The notes under the pieces were generated by a model. The model was not told the origin of the DNA, made no database searches, and worked only from the letters and a program-made list of their open reading frames with translations. The position numbers and the translations under genes are program-made. Positions 45,997 to 56,120 of a stretch of 64,000 nucleotides of DNA are shown here, in pieces (within the stretch, counting starts at the first letter, position 1; each line of letters begins with the position of its first letter). The DNA is from Ruminiclostridium cellobioparum DSM 1351 = ATCC 15832. GTDB lineage: Bacteria; Bacillota; Clostridia; Acetivibrionales; DSM-1351. Where the stretch lies: assembly GCF_000621505.1 (NCBI RefSeq), contig NZ_JHYD01000027.1, positions 1 through 64,000 on the forward strand, read 5' to 3'.

Positions 45997-46836
45997 TCAT
46001 TTCAAAATTGCGCCTGCTGTAAGAGCATTCTCTATCTGCTCATTTCCAAACATGTATACCATTATCATCGGCAGGCTTGTAATAATCATGGCAGCTCCTA
46101 TTTGTCCCCAATGGGACACTCCTATGCTTACAAAGAAGTTAAGCAAACCAACCGTCAAAGGCCGAATCTTGTCATCAGCCGCTAAAATAAAGGCCAGAAA
46201 GAATTCGTTATATATATTCATAAATATCAGAACACATTGAGTGGCAATTGCCGGTTTTATAACAGGCAGAATTATTCTGAAGTAAGTTTGATAGATATTG
46301 CAGCCATCAATGCAGGCCGCCTCTTCCAGTTCTTTTGGCAAACCTCTGAAGAAGGCATACAGCATAAGTACACATGAAGAGAGGGCAAAGGCCGAATAAG
46401 GAAGTATCAAACCGAGGTGCGTACCCTTTAAGCCCATATTCCTTGTCATAATAAGCAATGGTATAATTACCACCTGGGCAGGTACAACCAGCCCCATTGA
46501 AATGTAACTCATGGCAAAGCCTTTAAACTTCCAGTTCATTCTGCTAAGGCAGTATGCAAGCATACTCCCCAAGAATATAGTTATAATGATTGTACTTACA
46601 GAATATATCAAACTGTTGGATAGATACCTTAGAAAATTAAATTTTTCAAGCGCACCGCTATAATTGTTAAAAACCCATTGTTCAGGGAGCCCGAATGGAT
46701 TGTCATACACTTCGCTTCTGGACTTGAACGACATATTTATCATCCAGTACAATGGAAAAAGGAAAGTCAACCCAATAATTATCATAGCTGTATTTATCAA
46801 TATTTTATAAAGATTATTTTTTTTCGTAACGTCCAC
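45997..46836 (-). CDS. MalG-type ABC sugar permease
   Basis: 279 aa with six spans and the EAA loop (LEEAACIDGCNIYQTYFRI). It uses a GTG start with an AGGGGG site, 7 bp after the MalF-type gene. It ends ALTAGAILK as in CUT1 permeases. It pairs with 46844-47737 for di- or oligosaccharide uptake; the ATPase is encoded elsewhere. Confidence 0.92.
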   Translation of the reverse strand: MDVTKKNNLYKILINTAMIIIGLTFLFPLYWMINMSFKSRSEVYDNPFGLPEQWVFNNYSGALEKFNFLRYLSNSLIYSVSTIIITIFLGSMLAYCLSRMNWKFKGFAMSYISMGLVVPAQVVIIPLLIMTRNMGLKGTHLGLILPYSAFALSSCVLMLYAFFRGLPKELEEAACIDGCNIYQTYFRIILPVIKPAIATQCVLIFMNIYNEFFLAFILAADDKIRPLTVGLLNFFVSIGVSHWGQIGAAMIITSLPMIMVYMFGNEQIENALTAGAILK

Positions 46837-46843
46837 CCCCTGT

Positions 46844-47737
46844 TTAGAATTCTACCTTCTCTCTTGCAACAAATTTATTAATAAATACCGTCAACACCAG
46901 ACATTCCAGCACAAATATTATTGCAATAGCACAGCCCTGACCGAAATCGGAAGCCGAAAACGCTTTATAATATAACTGGTATATAACAGTTCTTGACACG
47001 TCACCGGGTCCTCCAGCGGTCATTATCCTTACATGAGCAAATTGGGACATGCTGCCCAGCACTGAGAGAACAAGCACATATTTGCTTACGTCCTGCAACA
47101 GAGGAATTGTTATTTTTAAGCTTGTTCTAAAGAATCCCGCACCATCAATAACCGCTGCTTCGTAATATGTTTTTGGAATTGCCTTTATACCTGTATAAAA
47201 AAGTAGAGCATTCAAACCTATATATTGCCACAGGAAAGCCGCAGTTATAGCAAGAACTACCGTCCGCTCATCAGACAACCATTCCATAGCAAGACCATCC
47301 AGACCGATTCCTCTTAACATGCTATTGATCAAGCCCCACTGAGGTTCATAAATGGCTATCCACATTTGGGCTATAACCGTTACCGAAAGTATTGCAGGAA
47401 ATACGCTGCTGGCCTTAAAAAACCTTTTTACCCGTTCACCCTGCCTATCCATAATCAAAGCCAGGAGCAGTGATATGGGCAATCCCATGCACGTAGATAT
47501 GAGCACTATCGTAAAAGTATTCACGTTGGATTTCCAAAAGGTTGGATCCCTAAGAACATTAAAATAGTTTTCAAATCCCACATATCCCATACTTTTAAAC
47601 CCATCGTTCTTTTGGAAGCTTATGAGTATCTCCGGAAAGAGAGGATAGATTACAAAAGCGGTAAATAACAGCAGTGCAGGAAAAGAGAATATGAATATTG
47701 CAAGCTTGTTGCCATAAAATTTGTTCATTATTATCAC
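46844..47737 (-). CDS. MalF/UgpA-type ABC sugar permease
   Basis: 297 aa, six spans, with the EAA loop (YYEAAVIDGAGFFRTSLKI). It lies between the binding protein (75 bp upstream) and the MalG-type permease. It belongs to the CUT1 class, which imports oligosaccharides. Confidence 0.92.
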   Translation of the reverse strand: MIIMNKFYGNKLAIFIFSFPALLLFTAFVIYPLFPEILISFQKNDGFKSMGYVGFENYFNVLRDPTFWKSNVNTFTIVLISTCMGLPISLLLALIMDRQGERVKRFFKASSVFPAILSVTVIAQMWIAIYEPQWGLINSMLRGIGLDGLAMEWLSDERTVVLAITAAFLWQYIGLNALLFYTGIKAIPKTYYEAAVIDGAGFFRTSLKITIPLLQDVSKYVLVLSVLGSMSQFAHVRIMTAGGPGDVSRTVIYQLYYKAFSASDFGQGCAIAIIFVLECLVLTVFINKFVAREKVEF

Positions 47738-47812
47738 CTGTTAACCAATCCCTGTATGAGAGCAACCCATACAGGGATTGGTTATAATTCAGCATTTTAA
47801 CCAGTTGTATTT

Positions 47813-49177
47813 TTATTTAAAATTCTCAGCCCACACAGGATTGATTGCCTTGATATAATCATCAGCAGAAAACTTTCCTGTAAGAAGCTTGCTGTTCAAG
47901 GTTGAAATTTCAGCAGACATTTTTGTATTGAATGTAGCTGCCCACATTGAAGGAATCTTTACGCTTGCAGCATCAAACTGATCCAGGCTCTTTTGAAGCA
48001 GCGGAGATATGCCTTCCACCTTTACTCCAGTATCAAGTGCTGTGGGTGCCTTTTGTTCTATGTTGTAGTAAAGTGCGTCCTGAGTTGCACAGAACATTGC
48101 AAAGTTAGCTGCGACTTCTGGATTCTTACTATTTGCCGATACCAGATATCCGCTGAGGGGTGCTCCCCAGAACTGAATGGAAGCATTTGCATCATTTCCG
48201 TCTTTGGCTGATGGCCACACAATGAAATCAGTATCAGGAGAAGCTTTTTCAAGATTGCCTGTTTCCCATGTAAACATTGCCAGCATTGCTGCTTTGCCTG
48301 AAGTATACATTTCAACAGCCGGACCGTAATCAATATTTGTAACACCCGGTGCAAAGGCTCCTGCCTGAACCAGCTTCTGTATTCTTCCTAAAGCACTCTT
48401 AACAACAGGATTGCTGAAATCCGTTTTATTATTTGTCAAATCTAGGGCAACCTGTGGGTCTTCAGCCATGATCATGGTCTGGAGCATGTGCAGGTTTGGA
48501 GTCCATCCATCCTTTCCAACTATTGACATTGGAACAATACCCTTGCCTTTAAGTGTTTCGCATACTTTTATAAGTTCATCAAATGTGGTTGGAACCTGAA
48601 TGTTGTTCTTGGCAAATACATCCTTGTGGTACCATAATCTTGGAGTAAAGTATTGATCGGCACCGGGCTGCACACAATAAAGCTTTCCGTCCTTGTCAGG
48701 TGTAACTACTTCCTGCATTTTGAACTTTTTGTCAAAACCGGATTTTTGCACATATGGAGCCAAATCCAATGCGTTACCTGCCTCTACAACAACAGATGAG
48801 AGGTTTTGCTCAGAGAACCATACGTCAGGCATATCACCGGACGCATTGTAGGCCTTCAGCTTGTTTGCGTAATCCTGCCCGCCTCCGCCCAAATCGTACT
48901 CTACCTCAACATTGGGCATTTCCTTTTCAACGTTCACCTTAATGTATTTATCACGAATATTGTTCCTGTTATCATCAGCACTTAAAGACAGGAATTTGAT
49001 TTTTACCCTTTCATTGTCATTTGCTGTCGCTTGTGAGGTTTGCGCAGCTCCTGCAGCAGATGTCTCGGCAGCTTTGGTTGAATCCGAACCCTTTTCGTTT
49101 CCACCTCCGCAAGCGGTTAAAGAAAATACCATTGCAATAGCAACAACACCTGATGCAAGCTTTGTTAACTTAATCAT
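47813..49177 (-). CDS. Sugar-binding lipoprotein, copy 1
   Basis: 454 aa family 1 solute-binding protein. The signal peptide ends in lipobox FSLTAC (C23). A strong AGGAGG site precedes the ATG. It is cognate to the two permeases just downstream. It shares most of its sequence with the next protein upstream (for example EVEYDLGGGGQDYA, DVWFSEQNLS), so the two arose by tandem duplication. Confidence 0.92.
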   Translation of the reverse strand: MIKLTKLASGVVAIAMVFSLTACGGGNEKGSDSTKAAETSAAGAAQTSQATANDNERVKIKFLSLSADDNRNNIRDKYIKVNVEKEMPNVEVEYDLGGGGQDYANKLKAYNASGDMPDVWFSEQNLSSVVVEAGNALDLAPYVQKSGFDKKFKMQEVVTPDKDGKLYCVQPGADQYFTPRLWYHKDVFAKNNIQVPTTFDELIKVCETLKGKGIVPMSIVGKDGWTPNLHMLQTMIMAEDPQVALDLTNNKTDFSNPVVKSALGRIQKLVQAGAFAPGVTNIDYGPAVEMYTSGKAAMLAMFTWETGNLEKASPDTDFIVWPSAKDGNDANASIQFWGAPLSGYLVSANSKNPEVAANFAMFCATQDALYYNIEQKAPTALDTGVKVEGISPLLQKSLDQFDAASVKIPSMWAATFNTKMSAEISTLNSKLLTGKFSADDYIKAINPVWAENFK

Positions 49178-49232
49178 TTTCCATCCTCCTTATTTGATTA
49201 CTAACTAATTAAATATGCCTTCCGAAAGGTTT

Positions 49233-49247
49233 CTGTAACAGTTACAG
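49233..49247. promoter_or_regulatory. Palindrome upstream of binding protein 1
   Basis: CTGTAAC-A-GTTACAG is a perfect 7+7 palindrome 56 bp before the start codon, suited to a regulator site. The same TCTGTAAC string occurs in the family 2 repeats, so a chance or repeat-derived origin is possible. The remainder of 49178-49431 shows no gene. Confidence 0.4.
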
Positions 49248-49431
49248 ATTGATTATATTACTCCTGTATACATACATTGAAGGTAATTTTCATAGTGGGC
49301 AGGTAAAAATGTCGGGTTATTGAAAAAGTCATTCCAGTCAGGAATGACAGAGGGTTGCATTTATTTAGGACATGCGCCGGCAAAGCGGCTCCACAAATTT
49401 ATTCCGCTGTTTAGGGTTGAGGATAAAGTTT

Positions 49432-50778
49432 TTAGTGTGTATCACAGTTTTGCTCCCTTATTTCCTTTGCGTTTTCAATCCACAGAGGATTTATTACCCT
49501 GATATATTCATCGGGAGAATACCTCCCTGTCAGAAGCTTGCTGTTTTGAATCGAAATTTCTGCAGAGGTTCTGGTGTTAAAGGCTGCCGACCAAATGGAA
49601 GGTACTTTTATTTCGGCCATATCAAGCTGTTCCAGATTCTTTTTTGCCAAGACAGAGGTATTCTCTATTCTTACTCCGGTATTAAGCATTGTTGGAGCTT
49701 TACTCTCAATATTATAATATAACGCGTCCTGGGTAGCACAGTACATAGCAAAACGTGCGGCTGCCTCAGGATTTTTTGTTTTTGCCCATACCATATAGCC
49801 GCTGAGGGGGGCTCCCCAGTACTGTACGGCATCCTTTGTGAAAGTTCCCGCCCTTGACGACGGCCACGGCATGAAGTCAGTGTCGGGAGATAATTTTTCC
49901 AGCTTGGGCAGCTCCCATGAAAATGCAGCCAGCATTGCGGCACTTCCGGAGGTATACATGTTTATTGCAGGTTCATAACCTATATTTACAGCATTTTTGG
50001 GAAATGCTCCCGCCAGAACCAGCTCTCTTATACGCTCCAGAGATCTTTTTATTACCGGGTTTGTAAAATCAGTAGCTCCATTCAGCATATCAAGTGCGAC
50101 CTGGGGGTCTTCAGACATAATCATTGTCTGAAGCAAATGAAGATTGAGAGTCCAGCCGTCCCTGCCTATAATTGAAATCGGGACTATACCCTTTTCATTC
50201 AGCTGCCCACATACCTTTAACAGTTCCTCATATGTAGCAGGGACTTGTATACCATACTTTTTGAATAAATCTTTGTGATACCAAAGCCTTGGTGTGGTAA
50301 ATCTGTCGTTGCCCGATTGAACAGAATAAATCCTGCCGTTTTTGTCCGGCATTATAAATTCCTTTTCGGTAAACTTTTTATCAAATTCCCATTTATATAT
50401 ATACGGTGCCAGATCAAGCGCATTGCCCGAAGCTATAACAACGGCAGACAGATTCTGCTCCGAGAACCATACATCGGGCATGTTGCCTGAGGAATTATAT
50501 ACCTTAAGCTTGCTGGCGTAATCCTGTCCCCCTCCGCCCAAATCGTATTCAACTTCAATATCCGGCATTTCTTTTTCCATATTGGCTTTTATGTAGTTCT
50601 CTCTGATATTTTCCCTGACATCGCTGTCACTTATGGAAAGAAACAGAATTTTTACTTTTTGCGCCGGGGTAAAAGTTTCCGACGTCCCAGCCTTTTTCTG
50701 CATGTCCGGAGAGCTACTGCAGGCAGCATTTATAGTCAGCAAAAATATCAATAAATATATTTTACACCACTTAGCCAT
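49432..50778 (-). CDS. Sugar-binding lipoprotein, copy 2 (no permeases of its own)
   Basis: 448 aa paralogue of the protein at 47813, with lipobox INAAC (C20). The sequence is clearly diverged from copy 1 in the N-terminal linker and binding-cleft residues but otherwise collinear. It lies between the two-component genes and copy 1. With no separate permease pair, it may either share the downstream permeases with a different ligand range or act as an extracellular sensor subunit for the adjacent histidine kinases. Confidence 0.9.
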   Translation of the reverse strand: MAKWCKIYLLIFLLTINAACSSSPDMQKKAGTSETFTPAQKVKILFLSISDSDVRENIRENYIKANMEKEMPDIEVEYDLGGGGQDYASKLKVYNSSGNMPDVWFSEQNLSAVVIASGNALDLAPYIYKWEFDKKFTEKEFIMPDKNGRIYSVQSGNDRFTTPRLWYHKDLFKKYGIQVPATYEELLKVCGQLNEKGIVPISIIGRDGWTLNLHLLQTMIMSEDPQVALDMLNGATDFTNPVIKRSLERIRELVLAGAFPKNAVNIGYEPAINMYTSGSAAMLAAFSWELPKLEKLSPDTDFMPWPSSRAGTFTKDAVQYWGAPLSGYMVWAKTKNPEAAARFAMYCATQDALYYNIESKAPTMLNTGVRIENTSVLAKKNLEQLDMAEIKVPSIWSAAFNTRTSAEISIQNSKLLTGRYSPDEYIRVINPLWIENAKEIREQNCDTH

Positions 50779-50804
50779 ATGGTAACTCCCTTCAATTTAA
50801 TATA

Positions 50805-50895
50805 TCGCCTGCGCCGAAATGAATTCGGCTTCGGCTCCACTGACAGCTTTATCTAATCGGAAACCCGCCACCTAAGAGGTGGGGGACTGCTGACA
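50805..50895 (-). terminator. Hairpins between the response regulator and binding protein 2
   Basis: CCACCT-CTT-AGGTGG (minus strand, around 50870-50885) and GCCGAAT/ATTTCGGC (around 50810-50830) form two stems after the response regulator stop at 50949. The first resembles the end hairpins of IS200/IS605 elements, but no transposase is present. It may simply be a terminator. Confidence 0.4.
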
Positions 50896-50948
50896 TTGTT
50901 CAAGCATTAGTCACAGAATGCTTGTTAATTAACAATTACTTAGGCCGT

Positions 50949-52577
50949 TTATACTTTCCTGATGTTTTCTATAAATTTACTAGGTGCCAGACCGTAGTAT
51001 TTTTTAAAGCATTTACCGAAGTAACTGGCATCAGCATACCCTACTTTGCTTGCAACATCAAGGATCAAAGTATTCCCAGAATCAAAAAGCTCCTTTGCTT
51101 TTCTGATTCTGAATTCAGTCAGATATTCATTTATTGTAACTCCTGCATCCCGCTTAAAAATAAAACAAAGATGTGCATAATTAACAAACAGGTTTCTGGC
51201 TATTTCATCAATACTGAGTTCACTGCTCTGATAGTTGCTGCTTATATATTTTTTTACTTCTTCAATAAGCCTGGAGGCTTTTGAAATTTTATTTTTTTTA
51301 ATGGTTTCCAGCGTATGCATAAAAATTTCTTTTATCCAGGTTTCCATTTCAGCAATTGATTTTTTTGACTGAATTTCTTCTACAAGATTAAAACTGCCTT
51401 GAGTTATGACATCTTCAATTCGCAGACCCATTTCGACCATTGCCTCCATGCATACTGCAACCATTTCAATACAGACAACAAAAAGTATCTGATGATGTAT
51501 ATTTTCACCGCGTACCCTCATGAATACCTGGCTAATCAATTTGTTCACTTCTTCTTCATCCGCCGTACGTATATTCATCAACAGCTGGCTCCGGTATTCC
51601 CCTGAAAATACTGTTCCCTTTATTCCAGACTCGGCTACCAGGCTGTATAGTATAATTCTGTTTTTTCCAAGTGTCAGTTTATGCTTTAAGGCTATTATGG
51701 ATTCCCTGTATGATACGGGAATGTCGAACAATTCTGCTTTTTCACTGCCCACCCCCACAGTTATAGTGAAATCCAAATGTTTGCAAATAGCGGCTCTGAC
51801 AAGCTCCAGCCTGCTTTCCAGCTGAGTAAGGAAATCACCCTTGTTTTGTGTTCCATCCATACCGACGATTATACATATTCTGTCATCAATATCATAACAA
51901 ATATCAAAAATAAATTTTTCATCCAGAATTTCACTTGAGATATTGGATACTGCGTATTTCCACAGCTGCTTTTCTTCATTATCCCAGTTGGTATCATCAC
52001 CACAGTCCAATTCAATGGTAATTACCAGATAGTAATCCGATTTAATATTAATTTTCAGATATTCCATCTTTTTCAAAGTTTCATTTTCTTTTGGAATCAG
52101 GGAGCCCTGAAGCAATTCATTCAATAACTTATCCTTAAGAAGGGGAATACTGTCCCTTACCTGTTGTTTTAAACCCTCAAACTCAAATTTTATACTTGTC
52201 TCCCTCTTTATAATCTCTTTTATTTCAATTAATGAACTTATAAGTTCTTCCTCATTGACAGGCTTTAGAATGTAATTATTAACCCCAAGCTGAACTGCTT
52301 GTTTGGCATAATTGAACTCGCTGTGCCCGGTAAGAATAATAAATTTACTTTCTATTCCTGTTTCCTTAACACTTTGTATAAATTCCAGGCCGTCTATTAT
52401 AGGCATATTAATATCAACAATCATTATGTCGGGATTTAAATCCGCCACCTTTTCCAGAGCGTCCTTACCGTTTTTTGCCTCACCGCAGACTTCTAAACCA
52501 AGCTCCTCCCAGGGTATGGACACCTTAAGCGCTTCTCTGAAATAAAACTCATCATCAATTATCATTACTTTATACAT
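50949..52577 (-). CDS. YesN-type response regulator 1
   Basis: 542 aa. The receiver domain (1-120) has the acidic pair DDE near residue 10, phosphoacceptor Asp in DIMIVDINMP and Lys in YILKPVNEEE. A long middle region follows, then a C-terminal AraC-type double HTH (LSIDEIARNLFVNYAHLCFIFK ... ILDVASKVGYADASYFGKCF). It is the partner of the kinase at 52590 (12 bp apart). It probably activates the adjacent transporter genes when phosphorylated. Confidence 0.93.
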   Translation of the reverse strand: MYKVMIIDDEFYFREALKVSIPWEELGLEVCGEAKNGKDALEKVADLNPDIMIVDINMPIIDGLEFIQSVKETGIESKFIILTGHSEFNYAKQAVQLGVNNYILKPVNEEELISSLIEIKEIIKRETSIKFEFEGLKQQVRDSIPLLKDKLLNELLQGSLIPKENETLKKMEYLKINIKSDYYLVITIELDCGDDTNWDNEEKQLWKYAVSNISSEILDEKFIFDICYDIDDRICIIVGMDGTQNKGDFLTQLESRLELVRAAICKHLDFTITVGVGSEKAELFDIPVSYRESIIALKHKLTLGKNRIILYSLVAESGIKGTVFSGEYRSQLLMNIRTADEEEVNKLISQVFMRVRGENIHHQILFVVCIEMVAVCMEAMVEMGLRIEDVITQGSFNLVEEIQSKKSIAEMETWIKEIFMHTLETIKKNKISKASRLIEEVKKYISSNYQSSELSIDEIARNLFVNYAHLCFIFKRDAGVTINEYLTEFRIRKAKELFDSGNTLILDVASKVGYADASYFGKCFKKYYGLAPSKFIENIRKV

Positions 52578-52589
52578 GTTTCCAGCCCC

Positions 52590-54395
52590 CTAATAGTCAA
52601 CCGCCGGCAATGTCAATGTAACTCTGGTATATTGACCTACCATGCTTTCAATAGTCAGCCCATACTCTTCCCCGTATAGCAGCTTTATCCTCGAATCAAC
52701 GCTGTGTGTGCCGAAATCACTGCTCTTGGAGTCATTGTCCGGCCTGTTTAAAACCCTGTAAATCTGCTCCTCACTCATGCCCACACCATCATCATATACT
52801 TCTATCCTCACCTGATTATTTTTACGGGCACCTTTTATTATTAATATCCCCTTGTCTTCCTTTTGCTTCAGCCCGTGATATATGGAGTTTTCCACCAGAG
52901 GCTGCAACGTAAGCTTGGGTATCTGATAATTCAAGATATCCTCTTCAAATTCCAGCCGGTAATCCAGATATTCCACATACCTCATTTTTTGTATGGACAG
53001 GTAATTGTCTATCAAATTCATTTCATCCCTGATGGTTATTATGTCGTTGCCCTTGCTCAGGGAAATCCTGTAAAAACCCGCAAGATATTTTGCAGTCGCC
53101 ATTGCATTGTCCTTTAAATTAAGCTTTATAAATGAAATTATTGTTTCAATAGTGTTATATAAAAAATGGGGCTTTATCTGTGATTGGAGGAGCTTGAACT
53201 CGTTTTCCCGTTTTAACCTCTGTTCGGCATATATTTGTTCCACAAGCCCGTTAATTTTATCCATCAGGCTGTTAAACCCGTCCCCAAGCATCCCTATTTC
53301 ACCTTTTACATTCAGATCGGCTCTCAGCTTTAAATTGCCGGATTTAATTTCCTTCATTATATTTACAAGCTTTAATATTGGTTTTGATATGGTATAGGAC
53401 AAGAGATAAGAAGCAGCAAATGCGCATATGAGACAGATCACACCAAAAATAACGATAATCTGAGTCATCCTCCTGTTTTCATGGGTTATTTCATCCAGGG
53501 GAATTACACTGATAACCTTCCAGTCAAGCTTTTTGAAATCCTGAACTGTTATCAAAACCTTCCTGTCCCCTATGTTTCTTATAAGGCTCTTGGTATCCGA
53601 AATGTCCTCAATCTTATATTTTCCCAGATACATTCCTTCATCAAACTTCCTGTATAACTGACTTTTATCCTGAGTGGATATGATATTTTTCTGACTGTCC
53701 ACTATAAAAAACTTATCATCCTCGTTTACTATGTTGTTAAGGTATATTGCAGCAACATCCTTTTCCTTCAAATAGAGCACTGCTGTTCCCAAGACATGCC
53801 CGGTATCCATTCCGATTATGGTTTTGGCTATGGCAAATACATTTTCATCTCCACCGAACTTGTATCTGACCTTGATCAGCCCGGTCCATGTCGGAACCTT
53901 ATTTTGAGTTATGGAGTTAATTAACTTTCTATTGAAATACGCACTTATACTCGAATTGTCGATATAACCCACGTCAAAAAACATATTTTGTGACGACATG
54001 ATACTTGCAGCCGCAATATTGGTATTAGGCTGTACAACATTGCTTATTACGGTAGATAATGTCTTTTCAACCTCAATATTATCAACCGAATCCAATTCAT
54101 TGTTTTCTATGCGCTCCAGCTGATTTTGCATTCTGTTATCCATTGACAGTATTCTTGCATAGTTTTCAGAATTATTGGCTAAGTTAAGCAGGCTCTTGTC
54201 AATGAGAGAAAGTTCTCTTTCAGCATTTTTTGTTACCTTTTCAACTATTGCCTGATTTGAAATATTGATTGTTAATATGGCAAATACTGATAAGGATGCT
54301 AAAAGTATGCCTGCATAAAAAATAAATATTTTGCTTTTTATAGACATATTTTTATAGACAGATATTGCGAAACTAATAAATTTGTTTTTTTTCAT
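52590..54395 (-). CDS. YesM-type sensor histidine kinase 1
   Basis: 601 aa. A membrane span (about 18-40), a large extracytoplasmic dCache-like sensor and a second span near 300 are followed by HAMP. The His_kinase domain has the phosphoacceptor in LQSQIKPHFLYNT, and the ATPase has the N box (LVENSIYHG) and VYDDGVGMS. It senses an external signal, possibly via a sugar-binding protein, and phosphorylates the regulator at 50949. Confidence 0.93.
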   Translation of the reverse strand: MKKNKFISFAISVYKNMSIKSKIFIFYAGILLASLSVFAILTINISNQAIVEKVTKNAERELSLIDKSLLNLANNSENYARILSMDNRMQNQLERIENNELDSVDNIEVEKTLSTVISNVVQPNTNIAAASIMSSQNMFFDVGYIDNSSISAYFNRKLINSITQNKVPTWTGLIKVRYKFGGDENVFAIAKTIIGMDTGHVLGTAVLYLKEKDVAAIYLNNIVNEDDKFFIVDSQKNIISTQDKSQLYRKFDEGMYLGKYKIEDISDTKSLIRNIGDRKVLITVQDFKKLDWKVISVIPLDEITHENRRMTQIIVIFGVICLICAFAASYLLSYTISKPILKLVNIMKEIKSGNLKLRADLNVKGEIGMLGDGFNSLMDKINGLVEQIYAEQRLKRENEFKLLQSQIKPHFLYNTIETIISFIKLNLKDNAMATAKYLAGFYRISLSKGNDIITIRDEMNLIDNYLSIQKMRYVEYLDYRLEFEEDILNYQIPKLTLQPLVENSIYHGLKQKEDKGILIIKGARKNNQVRIEVYDDGVGMSEEQIYRVLNRPDNDSKSSDFGTHSVDSRIKLLYGEEYGLTIESMVGQYTRVTLTLPAVDY

Positions 54396-54539
54396 CTTAT
54401 AATTCCTACAATATGGGTGATTTTTTAGTTGAACTGCATTTTGTCCTTTTATATGATATCATATATTAATGCAATATTATATAAATTTATAATAACATAT
54501 CTCCCTGCCCTGTTTTATTTTCTTTATCTTCAATTATTA

Positions 54540-56120
54540 CTATTTCAGATACTTCTGCCGGTATTCGCTGGGGGTCATTCCGGTACTTTTTTTAAAGCAG
54601 CTGCTAAAGTACTGGGATGAGTTAAAGCCTGAGCGAAACGCAACTTCATACATTTTAACCTCTCTGTTCACTAAAAGTTTTTTTGCCTGCCCCAACCTGA
54701 TATTATTTAAACAATTGATAAAGCTGTTATCCTCAAACCGTTTAAACAGGCTGCTTAAATAATTTGCACTTATATGAACCTTTTCTGCTACATCTTTCAA
54801 CATAAGATCCGGATTATCAAAATCTTTTTTCATATAATTCATTGCTAATTTGACAACCTGTCTATTTTCACTTTGATTTCTGCTTTCAAGACAATCAGAT
54901 AGTTTTTTGAAGCAATCTGAGACAATCCTTTCTATATCGAGCAGATTATTTGCCTGCATCAGCCTCCTGACAAGCAGCCCCACTTCTCCAATCAGCTGTG
55001 CGTATACTTCCTCCTCCGCCGCTTTATATGAACTCAGAATTAATTCAACCATCATCACTTTAAAAAAAGGAATATTTCTCATTCTGGATTTTTTAACTTT
55101 TTCAAACATGTTCAGGAGTTCTACTTCCATGCTCTCATAATTACCGCCTTGAATAGCTCCACATATTTTATTTTTATATATTTGTAACTTAACCTGGTAC
55201 TCTGCAGAATTTTGCTGTGATTCTTCGTAAAGCACTATACTTTTATTTCCGAAATTATAGCTTTCCTCCAGAGCCTTGATTGCTTCATTATAAGAAAAGT
55301 GTATTTCATATATCCCATGATAAATCCTGCCTATACCACAAAATATCAACAAATCCACTTCATTTTTAAGTGAAAATATCAAATTTTGCAGGTGATCTTC
55401 AAAACCAGCGTGTTCATCTTTGCTTTTATATTCTTTTAGAATGACCACACGATTTATAATTGAAAACATTTTCAGGTTTGTGTATTTTTCAAGCCTTGAC
55501 TTTATTTTATCGTTTAGCTCTCTTGCATTTATTACAGAATCAATTGCAAGTTCCTGAAACGGTCTTTGATAGCTGCTTAAGCTCTCGAAATATAGGATTG
55601 CCGTTTGGAAATGCGAATCTTTTGAGGCAATATTGCACATCTCAATTCTCTCATCATCAATAACTCCATTTACAATCAAATCTTCCAAATATTTTTCCCT
55701 GATTGCAGATATGTTTGCAGTAATATCCTTTCTGCGCTGTTTTTCTTTTTCTATCTCCTTTGAAGCATTTACAACAGTCTCTATTACTTCCTGATTACTG
55801 AAAGGTTTTGTAATATAAGAAAAAACTTGTAATGCTATCGCATGTTTTGCATACTCAAATTCTTTATGCGCAGTCAAAATGATAATTTTTATTTCGGGAT
55901 AACGTTCCTTCATAATATATGAAAATTCTATTCCGTCTACGAATGGCATGTTAATATCCACAATTACAATATCCGGCTTATACCTTTCAACATATTGCAA
56001 GGCAACCTCCCCATCATATACTGCTCCCACAATATCAAGTCCGTACTTCTCCCAATCAATACACTTGCTAAGTCCACGACAAATTATTTCGTCATCATCG
56101 GCAATCAGTAATTTATTCAT
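54540..56120 (-). CDS. YesN-type response regulator 2
   Basis: 526 aa with the same architecture as the regulator at 50949. The receiver has DDDE near residue 10 and Asp in DIVIVDINMPF, and Lys is in YITKPFSNQE. The C-terminal double HTH reads LMLKDVAEKVHISANYLSSLF ... MYEVAFRSGFNSSQYFSSCF. Its ATG overlaps the kinase 2 stop by eight bases (ATGAATAA), showing coupling. The 144 bp after it, before kinase 1, hold AT-rich sequence only. Confidence 0.93.
   Translation of the reverse strand: MNKLLIADDDEIICRGLSKCIDWEKYGLDIVGAVYDGEVALQYVERYKPDIVIVDINMPFVDGIEFSYIMKERYPEIKIIILTAHKEFEYAKHAIALQVFSYITKPFSNQEVIETVVNASKEIEKEKQRRKDITANISAIREKYLEDLIVNGVIDDERIEMCNIASKDSHFQTAILYFESLSSYQRPFQELAIDSVINARELNDKIKSRLEKYTNLKMFSIINRVVILKEYKSKDEHAGFEDHLQNLIFSLKNEVDLLIFCGIGRIYHGIYEIHFSYNEAIKALEESYNFGNKSIVLYEESQQNSAEYQVKLQIYKNKICGAIQGGNYESMEVELLNMFEKVKKSRMRNIPFFKVMMVELILSSYKAAEEEVYAQLIGEVGLLVRRLMQANNLLDIERIVSDCFKKLSDCLESRNQSENRQVVKLAMNYMKKDFDNPDLMLKDVAEKVHISANYLSSLFKRFEDNSFINCLNNIRLGQAKKLLVNREVKMYEVAFRSGFNSSQYFSSCFKKSTGMTPSEYRQKYLK

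Noticed and set aside
50805-50895. IS200/IS605 element
   Set aside because: Only hairpin resemblance; no TnpA or TnpB coding sequence is present, so terminator is the safer call.
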